64,000 bases of DNA from Fictibacillus nanhaiensis (lineage in GTDB: Bacteria; Bacillota; Bacilli; Bacillales; Fictibacillaceae), in NCBI RefSeq assembly GCF_023715445.1, contig NZ_JAMBOD010000003.1, positions 124,001-188,000 of the forward strand, written 5' to 3'. The notes beneath the pieces were generated by a model. That model made no database searches and was not told where the DNA came from. It worked only from the letters and a program-made list of their open reading frames with translations. Numbering within the stretch: the first letter of the stretch is position 1; the number at the start of each line of letters is the position of its first letter. Position numbers and translations under genes: made by a program. Positions 8,138 through 17,638 of this stretch are shown here, piece by piece.

Positions 8138-8902
8138 TTACATGTAACGTTGAAGTACCTGTCTGATTCTAAACAAAGCTTTTGAATGAATTTGGGATAT
8201 TCGTGATGTAGATAATCCAAGTACCTGTCCGATTTCGGTAAGCGTTAACTCCTCAAAGTAAAACAGACTGACAACCAGCTGCTCTTTTTCTGAAAGTTCT
8301 TTTATGACAAGAGCAAGTTCTCCATGAAGTTCTTCTTGGAGAAGACTGTTCTCAGGTGTTATTGCTTTTTTATCTTCAATCGTATAGCTAACTTTTTCCC
8401 GGCTCTCTGTTTCTTTGTTTTCTTCATCAATAGATAAAACATTCGCTAAAAAGCTTTCGGACATTACAGTTGTTACTTCATTCTCTGAGAACCCTAGTTC
8501 TTCTGCGACTTCTTTAGGGCTCACTGACCGCAAATTTTCTTGTTCAAGCTTTTCGATTGCCGCTTCTACCTTTTTTGTTTTTTCCCTGAGGCTGCGCGGG
8601 AGCCAATCTTCTCTTCTAAGACCATCGAGTATGGCACCGCGTATACGGAAGGAAGCATATGTATCAAATTTCAAATCACGTTCTGGCTCAAATTTCTTTA
8701 ATGCATCGTAAAGGCCGAGCATCCCAAGGGATCGGAGCTCATCTTTATTGACGCTTTTTGGCAGTCCAACCGATATGCGCTGTACATGATAGTTAACAAG
8801 AGGCAAATAAGCACGAAGCAGTTCATCACCTGCTTCTCGATCACGGCTAGTGTTCCACTTTTCCCAACAAGATTGTTCTTCTACTAAAGATGGCTCCGTC
8901 AT
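8138..8902 (-). CDS. sigD: Flagellar/motility RNA polymerase sigma factor SigD
   Basis: SigD directs RNA polymerase to flagellin, motor, chemoreceptor and autolysin genes. The 254-residue product has region 2 (LPLVNYHVQRI, FDTYASFRIRGAILDGLR near residues 78-95), region 3 (SPKEVAEELGFSENEV) and region 4 with the final helix-turn-helix LTEIGQVLGLSTSRISQIHSKALFRIR. AAGGAGG stands 6 bases before the ATG. It lies near the 3' end of the fla/che operon, where distance from the flgB promoter is known in B. subtilis to limit SigD levels and produce motile and non-motile cell types; the same layout is seen here. Confidence 0.97.
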   Translation of the reverse strand: MTEPSLVEEQSCWEKWNTSRDREAGDELLRAYLPLVNYHVQRISVGLPKSVNKDELRSLGMLGLYDALKKFEPERDLKFDTYASFRIRGAILDGLRREDWLPRSLREKTKKVEAAIEKLEQENLRSVSPKEVAEELGFSENEVTTVMSESFLANVLSIDEENKETESREKVSYTIEDKKAITPENSLLQEELHGELALVIKELSEKEQLVVSLFYFEELTLTEIGQVLGLSTSRISQIHSKALFRIRQVLQRYM

Positions 8903-8937
8903 GGTAATCCTCCTTGTTTTTTTACCGATTTTCCGGC

Positions 8938-9426
8938 TTAAATAATCTTGGTTCCTTTATTTACAGTTCGAATGGTCAATTCAGATTTTTCCGGGTTAAA
9001 TTCAATGGTCCTCCCACTCGATCCCCCCGTATCACTTGCAATAAGAGGAACACCTAAATGATTAAGCTGTGCTTTTACACTCTCAACATTTCTCGGGCCA
9101 ATCCTCATCATTTCGCTTCCAGAAGAAAACTGGAACATCTGAGCACCGCCTGCTATTTTTGCTTTTATGCTTTTTGCAGCCGCGCCCTTTTTTATAAGCA
9201 TGTCATATAAAGCGTTTACAGCGGTATCGGCGAATTTTCCTATATTTTTTATAGGTGAGTTAATCGACGTCGAGTCAGGCAGCATTATGTGTGCCATTCC
9301 AGCAATCTTTTTACTTTCATCAAATAAAATAACGCCTACACAGGACCCAAGACCTGTTGTTCTTATTGTGTCAGGAGGGGATACTAGATCAATATCTGCT
9401 ATCCCCACTTTTATGATTTCACTCAT
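8938..9426 (-). CDS. cheD: Chemoreceptor glutamine deamidase CheD
   Basis: CheD deamidates glutamines of chemoreceptors and, in Bacillus, also binds CheC and stimulates its phosphatase. The catalytic Cys in GLGSCVGVILFD (about residue 31) and the His in GMAHIMLPDS (about residue 48) are visible. The ATG at 9426 (162 residues) overlaps the cheC stop in an ATGAGTGA arrangement, so coupling is likely; the longer in-frame start at 9447 lies deep inside cheC and adds nothing conserved. A gap of 35 bases separates it from sigD. Confidence 0.96.
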   Translation of the reverse strand: MSEIIKVGIADIDLVSPPDTIRTTGLGSCVGVILFDESKKIAGMAHIMLPDSTSINSPIKNIGKFADTAVNALYDMLIKKGAAAKSIKAKIAGGAQMFQFSSGSEMMRIGPRNVESVKAQLNHLGVPLIASDTGGSSGRTIEFNPEKSELTIRTVNKGTKII

Positions 9427-10051
9427 CCATCGGAACTCCCAGTGCATTAAAAATTTTAGCGAACGATTCCGGATCAGGAAGTAAGAAAAAATGGCCTTTT
9501 ACTTCATCCAGTTCCTTCATATCCGTAAATGCCGTATCGATAACAATAGCTAAATCGCTTACTGTTGAGATTTCAAACAATCCAAAACTTAAGATAGCCC
9601 CTGCCATATCTATACTTGTTGCAGGTACAGATGGCTGCAAGCTGAGACCTGTGAAATCCGAAAAAGATGTAAGGTAAGATCCCGATAGTATATTCCCGAC
9701 CTCTTGAAGAGCAGAAAGCGGCATCTCTGGATATTGACCTTCTGTAAGCTGCACAATCTCTTCGCCCAATAAGTCTCCCAGCAGCTTTTCCGCTTGTTCA
9801 ATCGGAAGCATAAAAAACATACATCCTGGTGCATCGCCTACAATCCTTAAAAACACGGAAGCAACAATATTTTCTGAACCGCCTACCATCTCCGTAATCT
9901 CTTCAAATGAAATAATTTTTACAGACGGCACCTTCATATCAACTGCTTTATTCAGCATCGTTGATAAAGCGGTTGCTGCATGGCCTGCTCCAATATTGCC
10001 AATCTCACGTAAAATATCAAGATGAATATGATTAATTTTTGTTAAATCCAT
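9419..10051 (-). CDS. cheC: CheY-P phosphatase CheC
   Basis: CheC dephosphorylates CheY-P and interacts with CheD in adaptation. The 210-residue product shows both active-site helices of the CheC/FliY/CheX family: LREIGNIGAGHAATALS near residue 15 and ALQEVGNILSGSYL near residue 115, each with the E-x2-N motif. It begins 1 base after cheW and overlaps cheD by 8 bases. FliY, encoded upstream, has the same catalytic fold but sits in the C-ring. Confidence 0.96.
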   Translation of the reverse strand: MDLTKINHIHLDILREIGNIGAGHAATALSTMLNKAVDMKVPSVKIISFEEITEMVGGSENIVASVFLRIVGDAPGCMFFMLPIEQAEKLLGDLLGEEIVQLTEGQYPEMPLSALQEVGNILSGSYLTSFSDFTGLSLQPSVPATSIDMAGAILSFGLFEISTVSDLAIVIDTAFTDMKELDEVKGHFFLLPDPESFAKIFNALGVPMDE

Positions 10052-10052
10052 T

Positions 10053-10517
10053 CTACTTTCCGTTCTCTACAGGCTGCAGCGCACCAAGCTTTTCAGGATT
10101 TAATACTTTTGTAAGATTTAATAAAATAAGAAGTCTTTTTTCGATCTTTGCAACGCCCTGAATGTATTCAGCATCAACTCCGCCAACAACTTCAGGTGGA
10201 GGTTCAATTGAATCTGTCTCAAGGTCAATAACGTCGTTTGCTGCATCTACAATTAGACCAGCTTCAATTGTTCCAACCGAAACGATAATGATTCGTGTTG
10301 TATCTGCATATTCACTTTCTTCTATATCAAACCGTAAACGAAGATCGATAATAGGAGTAACAACACCCCGTAAGTTGATAACACCCTTTACAAATGGTAC
10401 CGTTCTTGGAATTCTTGTGATATGCTGCATTCTTTCTATTGATTTTACTTCTTGAACAGGTACAGCATATTCTTCATCTTTTAATTGAAAAATGATAACT
10501 TTTTGTTCGTTTGACAT
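10053..10517 (-). CDS. cheW: Chemotaxis coupling protein CheW
   Basis: CheW bridges chemoreceptors and the kinase CheA. The 154-residue protein is a single CheW SH3-like domain: VIIFQLKDEEYAVPVQEVKSIE, then TRIPRTVPFVKGVINLRGVV-PIIDLR and the C-terminal LILLNLTKVL strand. I chose the ATG at 10517, with AAAAGGGTGG 8 bases upstream; the GTG at 10529 lies within that ribosome site. It lies between cheA and cheC, as in B. subtilis. Confidence 0.97.
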   Translation of the reverse strand: MSNEQKVIIFQLKDEEYAVPVQEVKSIERMQHITRIPRTVPFVKGVINLRGVVTPIIDLRLRFDIEESEYADTTRIIIVSVGTIEAGLIVDAANDVIDLETDSIEPPPEVVGGVDAEYIQGVAKIEKRLLILLNLTKVLNPEKLGALQPVENGK

Positions 10518-10533
10518 ATGGACAACCACCCTT

Positions 10534-12537
10534 TTATTTAATTAGTGCATTGCAATCTAAAATTAACGCCACTTGTCCATCTCCTAAAATGGTTGCACCT
10601 GAGATAGCAAAAACAGAAGATAAATATTGGCCAAGAGATTTTAAAACAATTTCCTGCTGCCCGATGAATGAATCTACTACTAGTGCTGCCATCTTGTCGC
10701 CTTTCCTTACTACAACTACAGGAACATATTCACTAGCTTCTACTGCTGACGGCACTTCAAAAATTTCCTTCATAAATACTAAAGGTACGACTTTCCCGCG
10801 GAAATCCATTACTTTTTGATTGTGAGCAGAAAGAATTTCTTCTTTTTTAATGATTGCAGTTTCTATAATAGAAGAAAGCGGGATAGCATATTTTTCTTTT
10901 TGAACCTCTACAAGCATGACAGACATAATCGAAAGTGTCAGAGGAAGCTGGATAGAGAAAATGGTTCCAAAACCTGCTGTTGAATCAACTGAAATAGAAC
11001 CGCCTAATGATTCAATTTTGTTCTTTACAACATCAAGACCAACACCTCTTCCAGAAATATCTGAGATCACTTCAGCTGTCGAGAAGCCAGAAGCAAACAA
11101 CAATTCAAAACACTGTTTATCGGTCAGATTTTCTGACATTTCTTTCGTGATAATCCCATTTTCTAAAGCTTTCTCAACCACTTTTTGCCGGTTAATCCCA
11201 GCCCCGTCATCTTCTATCTCAATAAAGACATGGTTGCCGCTATGATATGCTCTTAAATAGATGGTACCCGTTTCTACTTTTCCAGAATTGCTTCTCACCG
11301 ATGGCTTTTCTATACCATGATCAATGGAATTACGGAGTAAATGTACAAGCGGATCACCGATCTCATCGATAACGGTGCGATCTAATTCTGTTTCTGCACC
11401 AACGATCTCAAGGTTAACCTTTTTGCCTAAATCCTTTGCAAGTCCGCGGACCATACGTGGGAAACGATTGAATACTTGTTCTACTGGAACCATTCGCATC
11501 GTCAGAATGATGTTCTGCAAATCTCCCGATACACGGGACATTCTTTCTACTGTTTCATTCAGTTCTGAACTTTTCAGCATTTTTGAAATTTCCTCAAGAC
11601 GGCCACGATCAATAACTAGTTCCTCAAAAAGGTTCATTAATTGGTCCAGTCTCTCAATATTTACCCGAATGGTTTTACCGGCTGCAGAGCTGCCAGCACC
11701 ATTTACAGAGGCATCTTCTTTCTTCGCTACATTAGTTTCAGGGTTGCTTTTTAATGATTGTTCACTTTCCATTTGGGTATTATCAGTCATCTTTTCGGCA
11801 TCTATTTCTGAAACAACAACCACATCTACTTCAGATACTTTTAAGATACGCTCCTTAACTTCTTCACCAGGTTCTTTTGTAAGAATAGAAAGTTTAAAAT
11901 CCGTTTCAAACTGTTCTGCTTCGAGCATGTCTACAGAAGGCATGGACTTAATAATCTCGCCGATCTGTTCGATCACCTCAAAGACCATATAAACTCTTGC
12001 TGCTTTTAAGATACAGTCTTTACGAAGGCTGATAGAAAGTTCGTAAGCCTGAAATCCTTGTTCTTTTGATTGCAGGATAATCTGCTTTTCATATTGATCA
12101 TATGACTGTGACAGTTCAGTTGGTTTTTTAGCTTGCGGCGATGTGGAGCTTACTTCTTCACCTTTTTCAAGTGCTTCTAGATTCTTTACAGTCTGAGAAA
12201 CATCACGTTTCCCGCTGCCACCTTCTGAGATCTCCAATACCATTGCTTCTAAATGATCAAGTGAAGCAAACAGCACATCTAGAACAGCGGTTGTAACGGT
12301 GATTTTTTTGTTGCGGATTGCGTCAAGAACATTTTCCATACAATGTGTCAAGCTTGCCAGGTCCTCGTACCCCATAGTTGCTGACATCCCTTTTAATGTA
12401 TGAGCAGAACGGAAAATTTCATTAACGATTGATAATTCTTCCGGGGACTTCTCAAGCAATAGTACCTGCTGATTAATAGCCTGAAGATGTTCTTTACTTT
12501 CATCTATGAATATGTCGAGATATTGTGTCATTTCCAT
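10534..12537 (-). CDS. cheA: Chemotaxis histidine kinase CheA
   Basis: CheA autophosphorylates in response to receptors and passes phosphate to CheY and CheB. Domains in order: HPt with the phospho-acceptor His46 in SAHTLKGM; P2 CheY-binding region; dimerisation helices (RLDQLMNLFEELVIDRGRLEE); ATPase with the N box HLLRNSIDHGIE, DDGAGI and GRGVGLDVVK; and a C-terminal CheW-like regulatory domain. The 667 residues match the Gram-positive family. GGGAGGG stands 8 bases before the ATG. Confidence 0.98.
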   Translation of the reverse strand: MEMTQYLDIFIDESKEHLQAINQQVLLLEKSPEELSIVNEIFRSAHTLKGMSATMGYEDLASLTHCMENVLDAIRNKKITVTTAVLDVLFASLDHLEAMVLEISEGGSGKRDVSQTVKNLEALEKGEEVSSTSPQAKKPTELSQSYDQYEKQIILQSKEQGFQAYELSISLRKDCILKAARVYMVFEVIEQIGEIIKSMPSVDMLEAEQFETDFKLSILTKEPGEEVKERILKVSEVDVVVVSEIDAEKMTDNTQMESEQSLKSNPETNVAKKEDASVNGAGSSAAGKTIRVNIERLDQLMNLFEELVIDRGRLEEISKMLKSSELNETVERMSRVSGDLQNIILTMRMVPVEQVFNRFPRMVRGLAKDLGKKVNLEIVGAETELDRTVIDEIGDPLVHLLRNSIDHGIEKPSVRSNSGKVETGTIYLRAYHSGNHVFIEIEDDGAGINRQKVVEKALENGIITKEMSENLTDKQCFELLFASGFSTAEVISDISGRGVGLDVVKNKIESLGGSISVDSTAGFGTIFSIQLPLTLSIMSVMLVEVQKEKYAIPLSSIIETAIIKKEEILSAHNQKVMDFRGKVVPLVFMKEIFEVPSAVEASEYVPVVVVRKGDKMAALVVDSFIGQQEIVLKSLGQYLSSVFAISGATILGDGQVALILDCNALIK

Positions 12538-12555
12538 TGTTAAAACCCTCCCATT

Positions 12556-13599
12556 TTACAAATTGTTCTGAATAGCCAGTGCAATAGATTCGAGATGTAC
12601 AACTTCATCTACTTTTTTTGTTAACACAGCCGCTTTTGGCATACCGTATACGATGCACGACTCTTCTGCTTCTGCAATAACTGTGGTATGACCGGCATTC
12701 TTCAACTCTATGATTCCACTCGTGCCGTCTGACCCCATACCAGTCATTATTACAGCTACTTTATGATAGTTATTTAGTTTTGCAGCACTTTCAAACAAAG
12801 CATTAACAGCCGGTCTGTGTCCCCCCACAGGCGGTTCTTTATCAATAGTCAGGTAAGCTTGTCCCCTCTTTTCGTTTAAACGTAAGTGGAAGCCTCCTGG
12901 TGCGATATAAACAGTCCCTTTTTTAAGAGTTTCATTATGTACCGCTTCTTTTACTGAAACTTTTGAAAGAGAATGAAGCCTGCTAGCCAATGACTGTGTA
13001 AATCCAGGCGGCATATGCTGAACTACTACAATTGGTGCATCAATTTTTTCAGGTAGTTTAGTGATCACTTCTTGCAGTGCACGAGGCCCTCCAGTAGATG
13101 TTCCGATCAGAATGAGTTTATCAAGGTCGTTTTTCTTTCGTGCACGCCGTTCCGTTTTATAGATTCTTGGTATTTCGGCTTTAATTGCCGGTTTTAACTT
13201 TGCTTTAGAGGATGTTAGAACCTTTTCAATAAGTTCTACTTTTACTTTGTGCAAATCTAGCGAAATCGCTCCAGATGGTTTTGCTATAAAATCGATGGCA
13301 CCAGCTTCCATTGCAAGAATTGTATTTTCAGCACCCGCTTTAGTTGTGCTTGATAGCATGATTACAGGAACAGGATGCTGGTTCATAATTTCTCTCACAG
13401 CTTCAATACCGTTTAAAACAGGCATTTCAACGTCCATCGTCACGACATCCGGTTCGAGTTTCATTATTTTATCGATTGCTTCCTGGCCATTTCTCGCTGT
13501 ATCCACCACATTTATTCGTGGATCTTCGCTTAAGAATTCTTTTATGAGCTTCCTCATAAATGCTGAATCGTCTACAACGAGTACTGAAATTGGTTTCAC
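12556..13599 (-). CDS. cheB: Chemoreceptor methylesterase CheB
   Basis: CheB removes methyl groups from (and can deamidate) receptors when phosphorylated. An N-terminal receiver domain has VVDDSAFMR and the phospho-acceptor Asp56 in VTMDVEMPVLNG. After a basic linker the esterase domain shows the catalytic Ser in LIGTSTGGPRAL, His in VVQHMPPGFT and Asp in MTGMGSDGTSG. The start is GTG at 13599, 8 bases after the flhG stop, with AAAGG upstream. The product is 347 residues. Confidence 0.97.
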   Translation of the reverse strand: MKPISVLVVDDSAFMRKLIKEFLSEDPRINVVDTARNGQEAIDKIMKLEPDVVTMDVEMPVLNGIEAVREIMNQHPVPVIMLSSTTKAGAENTILAMEAGAIDFIAKPSGAISLDLHKVKVELIEKVLTSSKAKLKPAIKAEIPRIYKTERRARKKNDLDKLILIGTSTGGPRALQEVITKLPEKIDAPIVVVQHMPPGFTQSLASRLHSLSKVSVKEAVHNETLKKGTVYIAPGGFHLRLNEKRGQAYLTIDKEPPVGGHRPAVNALFESAAKLNNYHKVAVIMTGMGSDGTSGIIELKNAGHTTVIAEAEESCIVYGMPKAAVLTKKVDEVVHLESIALAIQNNL

Positions 13600-13607
13600 C
13601 TTAGCAT

Positions 13608-14465
13608 CTACCTTTCACTGAGAAATGACTTTAGCCTGCTGATAAAAGATTTATAGGATGCTTTTTGCTTCTGAGAAGCTCCTGCATATTTACTTGCCAG
13701 TTCAAAGACAGCTCGAGATGCTTCAGAAGCCGGCTTATTCAATGTGAATGGCATCTGCTTTTTTACCGATTCCAGCACGGTCTGGTCTAACGGAATCATT
13801 CCCAAAAAAGTAAGTTCTTTTTTTAAGAATTGCTTGCAAACATTGGCTAATCTAGCGGAAGTATCCCGGCCTTCCCTTTCATTCTCACAACGGTTAACCG
13901 CCAGATAGAAAGGCAGGGAACTGTCTTTTTTATAAATAAATTTCATCATTGAATAGGCATCTGTTATTGATGTGATTTCCGGTGTTGCTATTACAAGTAT
14001 TTCGTGGCTTGAAAGAATAAACTTTAATGCGGTTTCAGTTGCGCCGGCACCCATATCAAGAAAAATAAAATCATAAAAGGTCTCAAGTTCTTCAAGTTGT
14101 TTAATAAAGTGTTCCAGCATTTCATCTGTCACAAGTGCCAGTGAACCGAAATTTCTTCCGCCAGCAATGGTATGCAATCCATCGTTGCCTTCCTCAATGA
14201 TCTCCCAGACTGATAAATGATGTTGCAGCATATCCATGATATGGTTTGGTGCTCTCCTGCCTAGAATTAAATCCACATTGCCCATACCAACATCCAGGTC
14301 GATCACGAGTACTCTTTTTCCCATTTTCATAAGGGAAAGAGCCAAATTAACTGTAATGTTTGTTTTTCCAACTCCGCCTTTTCCGCTAACTACAGAAATA
14401 ACTCTCGCGCTTTGAACAGAAGAAGACATTAATTGCTTGCGAAGACTCTCTGCCTGATCAATCAT
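13608..14465 (-). CDS. flhG: MinD-like ATPase FlhG (YlxH)
   Basis: FlhG is a MinD/ParA-type ATPase that, with FlhF, sets flagellar number and position and acts on the C-ring proteins. The deviant Walker A SGKGGVGKTN lies at residues 27-36, followed by DLDVGMGNVDLILG and the switch II DMGAG. The N-terminal DQAESLRKQL segment corresponds to the stretch known to activate FlhF. The ATG overlaps the flhF stop by 8 bases (ATGATTGA). The C-terminal basic helix may bind membrane. Confidence 0.95.
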   Translation of the reverse strand: MIDQAESLRKQLMSSSVQSARVISVVSGKGGVGKTNITVNLALSLMKMGKRVLVIDLDVGMGNVDLILGRRAPNHIMDMLQHHLSVWEIIEEGNDGLHTIAGGRNFGSLALVTDEMLEHFIKQLEELETFYDFIFLDMGAGATETALKFILSSHEILVIATPEITSITDAYSMMKFIYKKDSSLPFYLAVNRCENEREGRDTSARLANVCKQFLKKELTFLGMIPLDQTVLESVKKQMPFTLNKPASEASRAVFELASKYAGASQKQKASYKSFISRLKSFLSER

Positions 14466-15582
14466 GTTTCAATTTTTCCTTAAGCAGCATTTGAATCAGT
14501 TCTTCTGAATCAGCTTCAAACATATCATCAGGGACATTCTGGCCATTAGTTATATAGCCGATTGGAACACTATGAGAAATGGCAAGGTTCAGCATGGCTC
14601 CAAAGGTTGTTGTTTCATCCTTTTTAGTAAAAATCACTTTATGCACCGGAAGACTCTTAAACTGGCTATATATGGTTTCCATATCTTTGTATTTTGAAGT
14701 AAGCGACAATACAAGATAATTTTTCATATCTTTATCAAAATGGACAACTCGCTGCAGCTCTTCAATATAAAACCGGTTTAAGAAGTTTCTTCCCGCTGAA
14801 TCAACAAGTACTAAATCAAAATCCGAAAACTTTTCTTTTGCTTTCTTAAAATCTTCTGCCGTGTATGCGACTTCACAAGGAATGTTTAGTATCTCAGCAT
14901 ATGTTTTCAATTGTTCGATAGCGGCTATCCGATATGTATCAGTTGTGATAAAAGCAACTTTCTTTCCGTCCTTAAGAACTGCTTTTGCGCCTATTTTTGC
15001 AATTGTTGTTGTTTTGCCTACACCAGTTGGACCTATCAGATTAAGGAATTTGGTTTCATAGTGAAAACCGCCAAAATCACTTTTTTTCATCCTGGCGCTT
15101 AACCAGTTCGTCAGCCACAGATTCCAGTCATAGTTTTCAGCTTCTGGTCCATCTATAGCGCTGTACTTACTGTTTAACTGTGAAACAAGTTCTTCTGATA
15201 TGCTTGAATCTATTTCTTGAACCTGGAGGAATGAACGCCATTGTTCTACAAATGCTGGGTAGGAATCACCTTCTTTATTCTGAACACTCAAATTGTGCAC
15301 CATTTTCTTCAGCTGCCTGATTTCTTTAGTAAGTTCTTCATCCTGTACCACCTGCTGAACGGGTTCGGATATGACCTGCTTTACTTGTTTCTTTTGCGCC
15401 TGATAATCTATGTCCTGATCTAAGCCCGCAAAAATCTCGATGTTCTTTTTTGTAAAAAAGCCAAGAAATCCTCCAGCCTGTACTTCTCTCGTATTTAAAA
15501 TAACAGCTCCGCTACCCAGATCTGCCCGTACTAATTTCATAGCTTCAGGCAAACTTTTTGCTGTATACTTTTTGACTTTCAT
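14458..15582 (-). CDS. flhF: SRP-type GTPase FlhF
   Basis: FlhF is the third SRP-family GTPase, next to Ffh and FtsY, which are also encoded in this window, and it positions new flagella. After a basic, divergent N-terminal domain, the NG domain carries the P-loop GPTGVGKTT (about 184-192), the DTYRIAAIEQLKTYAE motif and the VDSAGRN G3 region. The TKKDET G4-like element is present. It overlaps the flhA stop by one base (TAATG) and flhG by 8. The product is 374 residues. Confidence 0.96.
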   Translation of the reverse strand: MKVKKYTAKSLPEAMKLVRADLGSGAVILNTREVQAGGFLGFFTKKNIEIFAGLDQDIDYQAQKKQVKQVISEPVQQVVQDEELTKEIRQLKKMVHNLSVQNKEGDSYPAFVEQWRSFLQVQEIDSSISEELVSQLNSKYSAIDGPEAENYDWNLWLTNWLSARMKKSDFGGFHYETKFLNLIGPTGVGKTTTIAKIGAKAVLKDGKKVAFITTDTYRIAAIEQLKTYAEILNIPCEVAYTAEDFKKAKEKFSDFDLVLVDSAGRNFLNRFYIEELQRVVHFDKDMKNYLVLSLTSKYKDMETIYSQFKSLPVHKVIFTKKDETTTFGAMLNLAISHSVPIGYITNGQNVPDDMFEADSEELIQMLLKEKLKHD

Positions 15583-17615
15583 TAGATATTCACCACCCCG
15601 ACACTTTTGACTTCAAGTTCTGGTTCTAACTCGTTGTAAGATAATACGGCTACATCTGGCAGGTAGCGCTCAATCAGCTGACGCACATACATCCTTACAG
15701 CAGGAGAACATAAAATAACGATAGATTGATCAAAGCTTCTTCCAGATTCTAATTCTCTTGTGATGCTGTCAAAGATAGATTGTGAGTCATGCGGATCGAG
15801 CGACAGGTAATTGCCATGTTCGGTTTGCTGAACGGAATCCGCTATCTTTTTCTCCACAGATCCTCCAAGCGTAATAACATGTAAAGGTTCATTTTCGGTT
15901 ACATAGCTCTTCGAAATTTGACGCGATAAACCTTGTCTTACATACTCTGTTAACAGATCAGTATCCTTTGTCATTTTTGCAAAATCAGCTAATGTTTCAA
16001 AAATAATAGCAAGGTTTCTAATTGAGATGCGTTCTTTCAGTAATTTAGACAATACTTTTTGAATTTCTCCGATTGTAAGCGCATCTGGAGTAACCTCCTC
16101 TACAATCGCAGGGTAAGATTCTTTTAGATGCTCCACCAATTGCTTTGTTTCCTGGCGTCCAATTAGTTCATGAGCATGTTTCTTAATGATCTCTGTCAAG
16201 TGGGTAGAAACAACGGACGGCGGATCTACCACGGTATACCCCGAGAATTCTGCCCGCTCTTTCATTTCTTCTCCAATCCAGATAGCAGGCAGTCCGAAGG
16301 CAGGTTCTATAGTTTCGATTCCTGTGATTTCTTCATCCTCAATACCCGGACTCATCGCAAGATAGTGATCTAACAGAAGTTCCCCTTTTGCGACCTGGCT
16401 GCCTTTAATCTTGATTCTGTACTCATTCGGCTGGAGCTGTATGTTATCTCTGATTCTCACAACTGGTACAATCATTCCAAGTTCCAGAGCAAGCTGTCTT
16501 CTGATCATAACGATTCTATCCAGCAAGTCTCCGCCTTGAGAAGTATCAGCAAGCGGTATTAAGCTGTACCCAAACTCGAATTCAATCGGGTCAATCTGAA
16601 GAAGATTAACAACAGATTCTGGACTTTTCAGCTGTTCTGTCTGAATATCTTCCTCTACAACTTCTTCTTTTTCTTTTTGTTCCCGTTCTGCTTTTAAGAG
16701 AAAATATCCGCCAGCAGCAAGCAAGCCACCGATTGTTATTGTGAAAAAATCATTAATTGGTGTAAAAAGGCCAAGCATTACGATTGTTCCGCCTGCCACA
16801 AAAAGCATGATTGGGTAAGCGAGAAGCTGCTTGCTAATGTCAAAACCTAGATTTCCTTCAGAAGCAGCTCTTGTAACGATGATACCTGTAGCCGTTGAGA
16901 TGATCAGGGCAGGGATCTGCGATACTAATCCGTCACCGACAGTCATGCGCGTAAACATCTCTGCGCTTTCTCCAAAACTAAAGCCCATTTGAACCATCCC
17001 GATAATAACTCCAAAAAGCATATTGATCAGAACGATGATGATACCTGCGATAGCATCACCCTTTACAAATTTACTGGCACCGTCCATGGCTCCATAAAAA
17101 TCTGCTTCCCGTTCTATCGTTTCACGTCTTTCTTTCGCTTCCCGATCTGAAATCATTCCGGCATTCAGATCTGCGTCGATGCTCATCTGCTTACCAGGCA
17201 TTGCATCGAGCGTAAATCTTGCCGCAACTTCAGAAACACGTTCAGAACCTTTTGTAATCACGATAAATTGAATGATTATAAGAATAAAAAACACAACTAT
17301 CCCAACAAGAATATTTCCACCGACTACGAATTCTCCGAAAGTATGAACAACGTTTCCGGCATCACCAGTAGAAAGAATACTTCTTGTTGTAGAAACATTA
17401 AGCCCAAGTCTGAAAAGGGTCACCAATAAGAGCAATGACGGGAAGATAGAAAACTGGAGAGGCTGTGTTGTATTCATGGCAATTAATATAATTAAAAGTG
17501 CCAGAGAAATATTAGTTATGATAAAGAAATCCAACATAAAAGTCGGCATTGGTATGACCAGCATGGCGATTATTAGTATCACACCGGCTAATACACTTAT
17601 GTCTCTAGCTTTCAT
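15582..17615 (-). CDS. flhA: Flagellar type III export gate protein FlhA
   Basis: FlhA forms the nonameric ring of the flagellar secretion gate in the membrane. The N-terminal half has about eight transmembrane helices with the conserved cytoplasmic FHIPEP-type loop region (RFTLDAMPGKQMSIDADLNAG), and the C-terminal half is the cytoplasmic docking platform for substrates and chaperones (EFGYSLIPLAD through the C-terminal VLSYNEL). The 677-residue length fits. It lies 23 bases after flhB. Confidence 0.98.
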   Translation of the reverse strand: MKARDISVLAGVILIIAMLVIPMPTFMLDFFIITNISLALLIILIAMNTTQPLQFSIFPSLLLLVTLFRLGLNVSTTRSILSTGDAGNVVHTFGEFVVGGNILVGIVVFFILIIIQFIVITKGSERVSEVAARFTLDAMPGKQMSIDADLNAGMISDREAKERRETIEREADFYGAMDGASKFVKGDAIAGIIIVLINMLFGVIIGMVQMGFSFGESAEMFTRMTVGDGLVSQIPALIISTATGIIVTRAASEGNLGFDISKQLLAYPIMLFVAGGTIVMLGLFTPINDFFTITIGGLLAAGGYFLLKAEREQKEKEEVVEEDIQTEQLKSPESVVNLLQIDPIEFEFGYSLIPLADTSQGGDLLDRIVMIRRQLALELGMIVPVVRIRDNIQLQPNEYRIKIKGSQVAKGELLLDHYLAMSPGIEDEEITGIETIEPAFGLPAIWIGEEMKERAEFSGYTVVDPPSVVSTHLTEIIKKHAHELIGRQETKQLVEHLKESYPAIVEEVTPDALTIGEIQKVLSKLLKERISIRNLAIIFETLADFAKMTKDTDLLTEYVRQGLSRQISKSYVTENEPLHVITLGGSVEKKIADSVQQTEHGNYLSLDPHDSQSIFDSITRELESGRSFDQSIVILCSPAVRMYVRQLIERYLPDVAVLSYNELEPELEVKSVGVVNI

Positions 17616-17638
17616 CTGTATACTCTCCTATTCATTCC

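Noticed and set aside
8138-8902. A second sigma factor possibility (SigF/SigB type) for this gene
   Set aside because: The operon context, the 254-residue length and the LGLSTSRISQIHSKALFRIR region 4 helix fit SigD/FliA; no anti-sigma genes of the SigB/SigF type are adjacent.
11324-11992. Long plus-strand frame (222 codons) opposite cheA, and similar long antisense frames such as 23001-23675 opposite fliM
   Set aside because: They lie fully antisense to well-conserved genes, have no ribosome site, and show Ser/Thr-rich compositions expected from the reverse of a coding strand.
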